DNA from: Mesostigma viride
Lineage: Eukaryota; Streptophyta; Mesostigmatophyceae; Mesostigmatales; Mesostigmataceae
DNA: 36,000 nucleotides
NCBI GenBank assembly: GCA_009746045.1
Contig: RPFO01000199.1
Coordinates: 747,986 to 783,985, forward strand
Direction of reading: 5' to 3'
Shown here: positions 1 to 10,449 of the stretch, in pieces
Layout: each line of letters begins with the position of its first letter
Position numbering within the stretch: the first letter of the stretch is position 1
Program-made: the position numbers and the translations under genes
The notes under the pieces: model-generated
Databases searched by the model: none
Told to the model about the DNA's origin: nothing
Seen by the model: only the letters and a program-made list of their open reading frames with translations

Positions 1-2
1 GG

Positions 3-146
3 CAAGACTTCCTTGACACGCGCCCTAAAGACAAGGCGCACGAACTGTCACTTTTCACCGCGCATCGGGAACTTGCGAGTTTCCAGTACTTCGACAGCCT
101 GATCCAAGCGCCGATCATGTCCTGTGAGGCCCTCCCAGCAACCTGA
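3..146 (+). CDS. 3' end of an unidentified ORF (partial)
   Basis: The third frame is open from the window edge to a TGA at 144-146, giving about 47 residues. The composition looks protein-like, with an acidic/basic stretch (F-L-D-T-R-P-K-D-K) and then F-T-A-H-R-E-L-A-S-F-Q-Y-F-D. The next ORF starts only 8 bases after this stop, in another frame. That is close for two nuclear genes and would fit two ORFs of one mobile element, or a reading frame broken by a small indel. No family is recognised and the start lies outside the window. It may be a chance open frame. Confidence 0.3.
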   Translation, partial: QDFLDTRPKDKAHELSLFTAHRELASFQYFDSLIQAPIMSCEALPAT

Positions 147-154
147 TAAAAATA

Positions 155-1134
155 ATGGAAGTCGCCAAGAATTTGATAGAGGCGGCAAAGCAATTCGCCC
201 ACATCAAGTTCCTGGAGAACCCCGAGCTGATGGCCGCTTGCAAACAACTAAACGGGACTTTCGACCCCGTATTGGTGAGGGAGCACGTGTTTGGCGTGAA
301 GCTGAAGGGCACCGTCGCCACGGACCTCGACAAGTTCATCGCCGACTGCCGCCTGACCAGAGACTTTTGGCGGGTGATCGTCACGGCCACGAGGGCGATC
401 ATTCTCACGCTGAGGGACCTTCCGCCGGCTAAAAGGAAAGTGGTCGACCAGAAGGACTGGAAGTTCCCGAGAGGGCTGCTCGCTTCCCACCCCCGTCATT
501 TGTATGACGATTTGGGGGTGAAGACCAAACATCTGCTGGGTGTGCCACAGCAGGAGGCGGCGGCGGAGGAGGAGGTGCAGGCGGCGGCTAAGGAGGAGGG
601 GACTGCCAAGGCCAAGAGGGGGTGGTGGGACAGGCTGGAAGCCTTCACCTATTGGGACGGGGTGAAGATGGGACCCGACTGGATCGCATACAGGACAATG
701 ACATGGAAGGAAAACGAAAAAAGAAAGGATCTGGTGGTGACGAAGGTGGTGGACGAGTTGTACACGGGGTCTGAAGACCTTCCTGGGAAGCTGAAGGACC
801 AGGCGTTTGCTGTGCTGGACCTGACAGCTGACAGCAACGAGAAGTGGAGGAACCTGCACAAGTGGGATCAAGACTGTATTCCGGTCGACAGCCAGATACC
901 CTTACCCTCCTACCGTTTGAGGTATGCCGCGTGGGATGTGGTTGACCAGATCACCAAGGCCCTGTTGAAGGGACCCTCCAGAGTTCTGCTGGTGTTCGGG
1001 TTACCCGCCCATATCCGCCGGTGGAAGCGCCTGGTCCGACTTATCAAATATCGGCTTCTTGAAGATGGGTGGCAAGACGTCGACATGGACTTTGCCGTGG
1101 TCGTGGACGACGAAGACGACGGGGATCATCATTC

Positions 1135-1175
<41 letters not shown>

Positions 1176-1429
1176 GCTCGGAGAAGGAAGAGGGGGAGGA
1201 GGAAGAGGGGGAGGAGGAAGAGCGGGAGGAGGAAGAGGGGGAGGAGGATATTGCTGAGGGGCACCCGCCCGGGGTGGGTGGGGGGCAGGCGGAGGGGGAG
1301 AAAGGGGATGGGGATGGGGAGGAGGGAGGAGGGGGAGGGGGCAGAGGGACGGGGGAGGAGATGGAAGGGGAGGGAAAAAGCGCAGTCGGGATGATGGAGG
1401 CTCGCGGGAGGAGACAATGGGGGGGATGA
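155..1429 (+). CDS. Unidentified 424-residue protein with long acidic low-complexity tail
   Basis: One uninterrupted 424-codon ORF starts at an ATG preceded in frame by a TGA at 125. Residues 1 to about 320 have ordinary globular composition with many W, F, L and K residues, including R-V-L-L-V-F-G-L-P near 281-289 and a W-K-R-L-V-R-L-I-K-Y helix-like stretch. The C-terminal hundred residues are a run of 13 Asp from a GAT microsatellite, then E-E-E-G repeats and a Gly-rich end. I do not recognise a family. A methyltransferase-like strand could be imagined around V-L-L-V-F-G, but no diagnostic motif is present. It sits beside a tandem repeat and a retroelement-rich region, so a transposon-borne gene is possible. 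No intron is needed to keep it open, but exons further downstream cannot be excluded. Confidence 0.55.
1136..1174 (+). repeat. (GAT)13 microsatellite, in-frame poly-Asp
   Basis: Thirteen perfect GAT units lie in frame in the ORF at 155-1429 and encode 13 consecutive Asp. A purine-rich GAG/GAA/GGG stretch follows to about 1365 and encodes the Glu/Gly tail. Confidence 0.95.
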
Positions 1430-1470
1430 AGACAAAAGGGGGGGAGGTAAGCGCCAGCGTGCTGGTGAAG

Positions 1471-1730
1471 GAGACTCGAGGCCTGTCGTTGGAAACGCCG
1501 GCGGGCGTATCTGTGATGAGGAGGGGATCGCCAGCGGGAGGGAGGCTCGCGGCCTGTTACTGGAAACGCCGGCGGGCGTATCTGTGATGAGGAGGGGGAT
1601 CGCCAGCAGGAAGGAGGCTCGCGGCCTGTTACTGGAAACGCCGGCGGGCGTATCTGTGATGAGGATGGGATCGCCAGCAGGAAGCAGGCTCGCGGCCTGT
1701 TACTGGTAGCGCCGGCGGGCGTTCCCGATT
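1471..1730 (+). repeat. 71/72-bp GC-rich tandem repeat, about 3.6 copies
   Basis: The string GCCTGT(C/T)... G(G/T)...CGCCGGCGGGCG recurs with starts at 1481, 1552, 1624 and 1695, so periods are 71, 72 and 71 bases. Copies differ at a few positions (for example GAGGGGATC, GAGGGGGATC, GATGGGATC). The 71/72 alternation means no single frame stays in register. The last copy loses the CTGTGATGAGG part. Confidence 0.9.
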
Positions 1731-1901
1731 TACGGGAGGCGGTCGTGTCCGACAGATGGGAATGAGGCCTCGTCAGGATTCATGGGGACCCCCGGTTGAG
1801 GGGACCCCCGCCCTCGCCTCGGTTTCTTTGGGTATGGGTGACGATCCCGTACCGTCGTCAGGAAGGACGGTTGTGATGACTTTGCCCCCCGCTCGACGGG
1901 G

Positions 1902-3031
1902 ATGGAGCAATGCCCGAACACGATACTGCTGAATGAGGATGACGATCCGGAGCCGTCGGCTGACACGGATTTTGTTGCGAGCACCCCACTGCAGAAGAGG
2001 GTATTGGAGGCTCGTAACGTGGAGGGTCCGCCGAAAGTCTCAGGTGGAGGGCCGGCGTTTGCCGGATTGATGCGCCCGACTGAGGTGGTCGATGTTGAGG
2101 CGCCGCCAGGGACATCGACCGCACCGTTAACATTTACGGATATCTTCGATCGACCAAGGATGCCCTTCCACGCTCCAACGGTACATTCGGCCGGTAAATT
2201 TCATTTTCAATAAACGAGTTTTATAAGTACCTTAATATATATTTCTACATAAGTTTTTTTGCATCAGTCCATGGCTTCATTGATTTCTCACACGACCCTT
2301 CCGTATTCATGTTAATTGGCATGTGCTTACGTGCAGGGAAAGGCGAAGAAGAAACTCCAGTTCGGTTTCCCCGTGGATCCGCGTCTGGGACTGTGTCCAG
2401 AGAGGCCGGCCGTGTTGTTGGCCAGGCCGCGGTCGGCGAACCAGTTGCACAACCGGGGGCGGGAGGGGACGAGCTCCCACCCAACGCACCAACTCACGCA
2501 CCAGCCTTACCGTGCGGTCAGCCAGAAAAAACGTACGAAGAGTTGATGGCAGAGGCGGCGGCTGCGCAGGGGCAGAAGGCAAAACGTCGGGGAGGGGGCA
2601 GGCGAGGGGCGGGGCAGGAGACGGAGGGTGCCGACGAACCTGCACAGCCGCAGAAGGGTGGTGGTCAGGGCAGAGATGCGACGGCCGAAAACCGAATCAG
2701 GGACGTTCGGCCGGACGTCCGGATGCGCTTTATGGATGGCGCGAAACTGAGTCGCGGAGGTTGGAGTTCGAAATGGGTAGACGAGGTGTGCATAAACTGG
2801 GAGCACAAGTACCCCAAGAAGGAAGATTTTCCGCTCTTTGGCACCCTCCTGGGCAAAGAGAGGGAGAAGGTGGTGTTCAGATGGTTTGATGAAGGGCACG
2901 ACCTCGGTTGGAGTAATGAGTGCGAGCAAAAGTTTCGTTTCCCTCTGAAGTTCGCTAGAGAACATGTTACTCTCCTGAAGGAAGGCGCCAGCTGGGACAA
3001 CATTCCTTCATATCGACCTGGCAAGCGATGA
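1902..3031 (+). CDS. Unidentified spliced gene, two exons (1902-2193, 2337-3031)
   Basis: Two ORFs that look separate join in one frame if an AT-rich segment, 2194-2336, is removed. The donor reads CCG|GTAAAT and the acceptor ACGTGCAG|GG. Exon 1 from the ATG at 1902 ends after 97 codons plus one base (phase 1), and exon 2 begins at the second codon position of its ORF, so the fit is exact. The product is about 328 residues: an acidic N-terminal part, a low-complexity Gln/Gly/Arg middle, and a globular C-terminal ~105 residues rich in W and aromatic residues (W-S-S-K-W-V-D-E-V, then F-R-W-F-D-E-G-H-D). No family is recognised. Earlier exons may lie in the repeat to the left. The C-terminal domain is the most useful search query. 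Confidence 0.55.
2194..2336 (+). other. 143-bp phase-1 intron
   Basis: The segment runs GTAAAT...TGCAG. It is markedly AT-rich against GC-rich exons on both sides, holds the stop codon of the upstream ORF and the apparent ATG (2309) of the downstream ORF, and its removal keeps the frame. Confidence 0.7.
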
Positions 3032-3575
3032 TGGGCGAGGACTTTGCACGAAATCGCGTTTTGCACGTAATTGCCCACCGCAACGTGGAGAAATGCAGAT
3101 GTACATAGTAGTTGGATCAGTTACCGTGACTTTGGGCAGTTTAGTAGTTGGGGTGACGTGTCCAATGTATATATGGTGGGGCGCGTCCAAGGGGGTCCAC
3201 GCTGATTGAGCACTTGCATGTGTTCTTTCAACATATTCGGACATGTATGAAATGAATAAATTGTTTGGACGATTGCAAATTGATTGATTGAAGAATGAGA
3301 TACCATTAATAATTGAAAAATGTAAAACCTCATTGTGAATTTGTACTTCAAACTTTCACATGCATGCCCCAAATTGTGCATTTGTGCAGGTTTTAATTAT
3401 GAGAAGTAGCATTTCTCTACAAATATTGAGAAATTTAGGGGCACTTGGGGTTGTTGGCCATGTTCATTCATGATAAAATGGACTTTTTATGCTGTAAAAT
3501 CATATTCCACTAGTCCAAAACGCTGCTTTCATGACGTCAAAAGTACCAGCAATGGCCCTAGGTTGGAGCAGTAGA
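3032..3575. other. AT-rich spacer without a recognisable gene
   Basis: This lies between the stop at 3031 and the start of the left direct repeat at 3576. There is an AATAAA at 3253-3258 that could serve the preceding gene, but nothing else is supported. Confidence 0.5.
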
Positions 3576-3640
3576 TGTTGGGGACGCCCTGACTAGATCT
3601 CAGGTTGTAACTGATAGGCTAGTCCGTCCAGGATCAGTAA
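3576..3640 (+). repeat. Left direct repeat (putative 5' LTR), first part
   Basis: This begins TGTTGGGGAC and matches 14669-14727 apart from small indels (an extra GCCC-like and an extra TC). The match stops at TCAGTAA, where the TIR element begins. It resumes at 5927. Confidence 0.8.
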
Positions 3641-3849
3641 GGGAGGGGACACCCCTAAAGGGCACTTTTCTGGAAACCATACCTATGCATGTGCTAAAAA
3701 TCCAATGATGATTGGGGACCATTAATATGATAAAAAAATATTTTCCAGCCACTTGGGGGGGTACTAGCCCCCACAGGGCACCGGTAACGCGCTAAAAATA
3801 GAAAAAGACGCTATTCTAGTCACATTTTTCCTAGGGCAGTGGGCAAACA

Positions 3850-4640
3850 TATTGGGACCAAATCATATATTCCCATATAGTTCCCTGACTTTTGAGAAAT
3901 GCTACCTAATTTTGAGCACAAAATAATCATGTTTACACACATTGATGGATTTTCCCGCAAAAAGGGTACTTTTTTAATGAAAAAAAAAAATTATCAAATC
4001 ATAAACACATGGAATAGGGCCAAATCATATATTCCCAAATACTAGAGGTTGGGGGACATGCAGCCCCAAATTTTCAGGTCATTCTGACAAGCGCAGCCCT
4101 ATTTGATGGATATTCCTAGATTGCCACCTGTGACGAAGCTAAGGGAGGTTTTAGCTAGTATTTAACCACACTAACACCCCTTTATACATCTAAGCCTCAT
4201 GAAAACTGGCCAAACCACATACTACCATTCTCTGCACATATGGTACCTCCTATGTTCAAGGTTTGACGCCATTCTGACAAGAACTGCCCAAGTTATAACC
4301 ATTCCAAGACGGCCACCCATGTAGACGCTACAAGGAAATTAGAGTAACCATTTAGCCACACTAGCACCTCCTTCTTCATCAAAGACATCTGCAAACTGAC
4401 CAAAGCACACATAATCAACTCTTGCACGCTGACGGCAACGCATGCTCAATGTGGGGCGTCATTGCGACAAGAACTGCTCAAGTTGATGGGTTTCCTATAT
4501 GACCACATGACAAGGCGCTAAGGACCACTCAGTAAGTTAGTAACCCCACAGTGCCACTTAATATGCCATCCAACATGCACCAAAACCATGCAGAGTATGT
4601 TTACAAAGTACAAGGGGTGGCCACGCACCTCATATGTCTT
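3850..4640 (+). repeat. Degenerate ~190-bp tandem repeat, 4 or more copies
   Basis: The word ATT(C/G)(T/C)GACAAG recurs at 4081, 4271 and 4461, exactly 190 bases apart. A second word of the form (G/A)CCAAA(T/C/G)CA(T/C)A recurs near 3856, 4019, 4209 and 4397, with a weaker copy near 4577. Copies are strongly diverged. All lie inside the TIR element. Confidence 0.7.
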
Positions 4641-5883
4641 CATCATCCCTCCAGCATGGCCAGCCTTGTAAATATGTGCATAGCCTTGACGATGGTAGCC
4701 CTAACATGCCTAAGCGGCATTTCCTATGTTTCTCCCAGGTTAGAGTGTAAGGTTGATGCCAACCAAGCTAATCAACACAACAACACCTCCTAAACTGTCC
4801 TCCCCGGCATGGATGACAAACTGGGACTATGGAGGGCAAGGAACCAAGTAAGAACATGGTATATATAGCTTGCATGCAGTCATGCATGTCAACCATGGTT
4901 GGCTCAGCACATTGTAGTCTTGTCACATCATCATAACAAAGGAAAGCTCAAACAACCATTGGTGCCAGCTATCTACATGCAGTCACACAAATGCAATATC
5001 TCCAACATCATCATCACTATAACACTTCCATCCCTGCACGATAAAATGCAAAGAAACCATTGGCGGCCCTTCACCGCATGAGCGCTGTGATGCCGCTGCG
5101 GCCTGTGAGGAGAGGGTGCGTCACTCTCAAACAACAAGAAGCGTCCATACGCACAACATCCTTGCCAGAACACGTTTTATGAAATGCCTTATACCTTCCC
5201 GAAGAGCTATAGGCTGCGACTGAAGCGGCCCTGATCACGACATCAACGAAAACAATCTAAAGCTGCCAGGTATTCGACAACACAACGGCAAGCGACGGCG
5301 AGCTAGCTGGCGGAAACTGCCCAAAAAGAACGCAAAAAACCTCGAACGATGAGCTCATAGAAGAAAGCACCGATAGCAGATAACGTTCGCGACAAATCTG
5401 TACCTTGCCCTCGTAAATCCCTCGCCCAGGCGCGCAACAACAGCCGTTCTTCCATGGACAGGTCAGACACGCACTGCGCAGGTCTGAACAATTACTTACC
5501 GATAATGGCCGAAAATCTGGCAAAAAGCACCAGCTCGGTTTAGAATTCGATGCAACCGATATTAATGCCTGCTTCAAGGTCAGAACAGCCCCCAAAACCG
5601 CTATTTTACAGCCGCTATCATGAATTCTATTTCATTCCGCGCGACCAAAAAATTCAGATTACCCCCCATGCCGATGGCATAAAAAAAACAACAGCGATAT
5701 TGTAAACCAGCTGATTTCCGCCACAAACTAACATCATAAACTCATATCCTTTTAGATTCGAGTAAAAGTTTTGCATTTCGCCTGCCCTAGTGTGGTAGTT
5801 TCGCCTGAACGCAGTCGCCATGGCCACTTCCGCAAGGGGTGCGCGCACCGTGCACGTTCAATTTGTGACCTTCGGCTCCGGCG

Positions 5884-5909
5884 CGAATTTTTTGGCGCCA
5901 AAAAATTCG
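5884..5909. repeat. 26-bp perfect palindrome near the right TIR
   Basis: CGAATTTTTTGGC followed by its exact reverse complement, 13 bases per arm with no spacer. It lies a few bases inside the right TIR of the 3641-5926 element. Confidence 0.95.
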
Positions 5910-5926
5910 GGGGTGTCCCGTCCCCT

Positions 5927-6081
5927 TAACTTACGCAAAGTCTGGTCAGCCGCAAGTGACGGCTGACCAGCGGTATATGTGCCATTCTATCCTAATGCCA
6001 AGGTGTCTCGTCGTCTCCACACTGGCCATTTGGCAGCGTCTGTGTGCACTGAGTTTCCCAAGCTCTCAGCCTGCACTAACT
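5927..6081 (+). repeat. Left direct repeat (putative 5' LTR), second part
   Basis: From TTAACTTACGCAAAG to CTGCACTAACT, this is identical by eye to 14735-14889. It resumes exactly the sequence broken at 3640. It ends about 100 bases before the first gag ATG at 6181. Confidence 0.85.
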
Positions 6082-7782
6082 TGCATTAAAAAGCACTCCG
6101 TGAGGTGTGCATTTTTTGACGACGAGCGAACAAGCGTTATTCACAACCCGGTTTTCTACACCCAATTTTTTTTTGAAAAAATGTCGAACCCGAATGCTAA
6201 CAAGGGTAAGGCTCCGATGTATCCCAGGAGCCGGTCCAGCACTCCGACGTCCTCGTCTTCGGGGACGTCCGACTCGGAGCTCGCCGCTCATGCAGGCAGA
6301 GATTGAGCGGGCGGCTAGGAGCTTCAATCAGTCTATGGAGGCTGACCCGTCGACGTCGGGGACGTCTTCATCGGGCCACTGGTCCGATGGTTCTTACAGC
6401 AGCGTTGTGCTGCGAGTGCCCCTGTATCCGCAGGGGAGGGGATCCACGCCTGTGGTCAACAGGCCGAGGGGTCCTCCTTACGCCCCGACAGCTGCAGCGG
6501 CGGGGGCGGGACCTTCGGCACCTCCTGCAGAGGAGGAGTCCATGGAGCTGTATGGGCTGCAGCCTGGTTCCTCAGGCTGAGGAGCAGGACGACGCCCGTT
6601 CGCGGCAGGTGGCCGCGGATGAAGGCTTCGCTAGGGCGATGGCCGAGCGCGAGGAGCGGGAGCTTCGGCGCGCGGACACGCACGCTCGTGCTCGCGCCCA
6701 GCAGAGGGCGGATGCTGAGAACGTGCGCCGGGCGTTGTTTCGCAGTGATGTGGCTTCTGGCGAGGAGCAGTTTGAGGTGATGCGTCGGGGGACCTTGCCT
6801 GTTTTAAAAGTCTGCGTCGGTCTCGTGAGCCGAAGGTACACCTAGGTGTGCATCAGGAGTCGGAGTTCTCTTTGACAGGTCCGTCGGGGGCATCTGCTGA
6901 GGACGAGATCCTCATGACCCCGGCAATGGTGGCGCGGGAGCGTGAGGCGCAGAAGCGCATGGAGACATTCACAGCCGACAAGCTCCGTCGGCAGGCGCGG
7001 AGGGCCGCGGCAGAGGCGAAGAAGGAGCGCGAGCAGGCGGAGCGGGAGAGGCAGGTTGCGCTGGCGGAGCGCATCAAGCTCAAAATGTCGATCACCCAGG
7101 TGCGCCGGGACCGGATGGTCCGCGAACTCAGGGTATGGAAAAAGGCGCAGGCAATGAAGCTGCAGCGTATGGCTGAGATGGAGGCGCCTGGCAGGCAGGA
7201 GGCGCAGGAGCGTTACCGACGCTCGCTGGCACGGTGGGAAGCCAATGTGGGCAGGATGGAGGAGCGTATCCTGAAGCAGCGACGACGCATGATCAAGCAT
7301 GCACGTAAGACAGCGGTGAGGGGACCGCTTGGTGAAGCGGTGAGAGCCGAATTCGGCCTTGGGCCGGATGAGGATGTTTCTGCAAGCCAAATGTTTTATT
7401 ATTTGTCGCAACCCAAGAAGACCATCACCAACCGTGATGGCACTGCCGCACGCACGCGTGTTTACAGGCAGCCTGGTGCAGCCGGACCGTCTAACCTGTC
7501 CAACAGGGAGGACATCATCGAGCAGCTTCAGCTGGCGCAAGCCATGCTGGAAGGCGACCACCCGCTGTCTCCCGACGAGCAGGGGAGGTTGGCCGACACG
7601 GTGACCAGGCTGGTGGCATCGCTGAAGCCGGCCAAGCGCAGGGCGCAGGCGGAGGCATGCGCACCTCAGCCAAAGCGCAGGAGGGACGAGGGGGCGGATG
7701 GCGGCGAGGGGGGGGCAACCAGGGCGGGGTAGGACACGGCACCCTGGAGTCTGCACCAACACGGCACGAGGGCGGTGAGCGG

Positions 7783-7824
7783 CAGCAGCAGCAGCAGCAA
7801 CAGCAACAGCAGCAGCAGCAGCAG
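7783..7824 (+). repeat. CAG/CAA repeat encoding 14 Gln
   Basis: Fourteen CAG or CAA codons in a row lie in the gag-like frame that ends at the TTAA insertion. Prolines follow. Confidence 0.95.
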
Positions 7825-8189
7825 CCGCCACCTGCAGGAACGACCACCACGACCAACATGGCCTTGAGTAGGCCCAGGTTTGATCCGAAAAAGAAAGAGG
7901 ATAAGCTAGTGTTCCCGGGTTTGCCAGAGGGCCATACCCAGGACGAAGCTAGGGAGTGGTTGTTTAAGTTGTCACACGCGTATGCTAGTGATAATGTCCG
8001 TGATTGGTTTGCATCCCTACGTGCATCCACACCCATCCATCAATCTGCCAAGCCTATCCAGCAGTTGGTACAATTGTACCAAAAGCGTGCCAGCAGCGGG
8101 GTAGATGTGGCAGAAAATGTGTTGTGGGCGCAGTTCATGGTAGACCTTAGGGCACTTGTTACCACGGGGGAGCACCTAGAAGTACTTAA

Positions 8190-9877
8190 CCCCTAAATGG
8201 TCTGAGATCCTGCCGATAAATCGGCTGGATCTTCACAATTTTGCAAACCAGATGCCATCCAACCTACCCATATCCAATGGCTGTCCTTGGGGGCCAAGCA
8301 TGTCCATGAGTTGCCCTTCGGGTTGGTATATCACAACCTCACATATATGCAGGGTAGGCCATATATAACTGCCGTCAAAGTCAGGGGGTCAAGACGCGCG
8401 TTTTCATTTTTGGTAGAATGTGCATTTTGAATTATGTTATAAGACCTAGGCACCTACCACTTCAGGGATGATAAACAATTAGTTGCTGAACAGTTTGAGC
8501 CATTGGGGTCATCATTTGGGTGGGTATACCAGCAGTTACACCCAGTACAGCCCATAGGGGTACCGTTGGTAAAAAGCAACCAAGGGGGTAAGGGTGGGCA
8601 TACTACCTACTAATATGGCCACCAACTATGCCAAACAATACATTTCCCTTCCACAATGATGGGGAAACATAACTGCATCATCACACTGCCCTTACATGGC
8701 ACCTATGTGCAGGTGCTACCTTGTCCATGCACGTAGGTAACGTGGTACGGTTACCCTACGCAAGGCATGCATTCTAGGAGGCAGCCACCAACAAACTAGT
8801 GATGTTGAGCCTATTTCAGCCTGCCCTAGCAAGGATAAACTAGGCCTAAGCTGCTATAGCTTGCCAGGTGATGGCCAGCACACCTGGTGGCACATGCTGT
8901 CAATGGGAAGCTTTTACTCACCAGTTACGTGCTTGATGCTGCCACAGAGACCAGCCAACTGCCTCACACTCATGCAATATGTGTATGGGAAATGTATAAC
9001 AAACATATATGGAGGTATTCAAACCCATACAGCCTCTAAAACTTATCACCATCACCCTGTGGCAGGTCAACTGACTGAGGGAAGCATCTAAGAAGGGTGT
9101 TTTAGAAAGGGGCCAGGCCAGGGTCAAGAAAGAGCATGAATAATGCAAAAAGAATGTGCTACACAAGCTAGAACGTATATATAAACGTCAAACATCGATA
9201 GGAAAACGATGCTTAAGCTTTACCAGGCATGGATGGCGTTACCTTGGCCCAGGCGGTGGCCGCAAAATGGCGCATTTCGGCACACCAAAGTTGTGCAGCA
9301 TGGTCGCTGGATTCGGCGATTTCTGGCCACCCTTGCACGTTTACGACTAATATGTATCATAAAAAGTACAAAGAAACCGATATATCCTTTAAAATACGCC
9401 GGAAAGGTATTGCTGTCAACGTTTCTATCGTCCGGCCTAATCGCAGTTTTTTCCAGCAAGAACGCTGCCGACACCTATCAAATGGCATTCCCGCGAACCA
9501 AAAATTGGCCTGTATGATCTTTAGGACGTATAAAATCAATATCCTAAGTTTGGTCAGAAAATTCTAACGAAAACGTAAATGCCATGCGTGGGCGCAAGCC
9601 GCCATGGCCAGGTCGCCGTTTTCCGGAATGCACGTTGTACGTGAAAAAGTACCCTGACCCCTTGTACTTTGACCGGCCAGAACACCTCTATAACTTTGTC
9701 AGAAGTATGCAAACCCATATACCATGCTTTAGAGTATTTTATAAACTTTCGATCTTCTCAGCTAAACTTTTCCTAATTCTCAATAGTTTTCGCGGCATTT
9801 GGTCGCCCGAGAAGGGGCCGATGCATCGGCTGGAACTCGATTTTTGGCGGAAAATCGGCCGCAAGACCATTTAGGGG
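8190..9877. mobile_element. 1688-bp TIR element with TTAA target duplication (piggyBac-like ends)
   Basis: The ends are CCCCTAAATGGTCT at the left and AGACCATTTAGGGG at the right, a perfect 14-bp inverted repeat, flanked by TTAA at 8186-8189 and 9878-9881. Excision of the element plus one TTAA restores the gag frame exactly. Just inside each TIR is a small palindrome: GCCGATAAATCGGC at 8212-8225 and GCCGATGCATCGGC near 9819-9832. TTAA duplications and C-rich termini are hallmarks of piggyBac. No transposase ORF is present, only short AT-rich open frames, so it is non-autonomous and probably mobilised in trans. Confidence 0.85.
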
Positions 9878-10449
9878 TTAAGGGCTTCCAGTGGATAGAG
9901 GCGTATAAGGTCAATAAGCGTGACTATGTGAGTGACAACAAAAAGTATGTCATGTACATAGAGGGGATGAGGAGCTGAAGAAGCTCAATGCCAAGTACCT
10001 AGTACACCTATGGCTACAAAAGGCAGAACTGGACCCCACCACCCTGTCAGTATACTGGCAGCTGCAGGTCTGAAGGATAAGTGGGAGGACTTCAGGAAGG
10101 CAATGGCCTATGTGCAGCAATGCCTAGAGCCGTTTGCTGCTGCAGCCAAGGAGGAAAGGTGAAGCAGGTAAAGGGGGAGGAAGCCTCAGGTACGGGGCTC
10201 TCCAAGAAGCAGATGCAGTCGCTGGTAGCCCAGGTAAAGGCGGTAATGGGGGGGATAAAAACAAAAACAACAAAAGTGGGGGAGGTGGAAACAAGGGGGG
10301 GGAAAGAATAACAATAACAAAAACAGAAAACAAAGTGGGGGAGCTAGCAAGCCAGGGGGTGCTAAGCCAGCAGGGGGGGACAAGAGGTTGCCTCATGACC
10401 CCACCAAACATTGCACTAGGTGCCTTTGTAAGGGGCACCTAAAAGATGA

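Larger units (their letters stand above)
3641..5926. mobile_element. Non-autonomous TIR element inserted in the left repeat
   Basis: The left end GGGAGGGGACACCCC and the reverse complement of the right end (GGGACGGGACACCCC) agree at 14 of 15 positions. The flanks join into one sequence that occurs uninterrupted at about 14722-14745. TAA lies on both sides (3638-3640 and 5927-5929), which would fit the 3-bp target duplication typical of PIF/Harbinger, though the superfamily is not proven. The 2286-bp interior is AT-rich with no credible transposase, so the copy is non-autonomous. It holds a degenerate ~190-bp tandem repeat and a perfect 26-bp palindrome near its right end. Exact ends are uncertain by 1-2 bases. 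Confidence 0.65.

Noticed and set aside
1001-1435. Minus-strand ORF with poly-Ile/Leu over the acidic tail
   Set aside because: It is the mirror of the GAT and GAG repeats of the plus-strand ORF. Low complexity on both strands, with no independent protein-like features.
1471-1730. CRISPR-like array
   Set aside because: The 71/72-bp units are directly contiguous with no unique spacers, in a eukaryotic context.
6082-6180. tRNA primer-binding site after the left repeat
   Set aside because: I found no stretch complementary to the 3' end of initiator Met tRNA or another common primer by eye. A tRNA-end search would settle it.
6842-7831. Long minus-strand ORF opposite gag
   Set aside because: GC-rich antisense shadow; its Ala/Val run mirrors the polyQ repeat. 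The plus-strand coiled-coil fits the neighbouring gag order.
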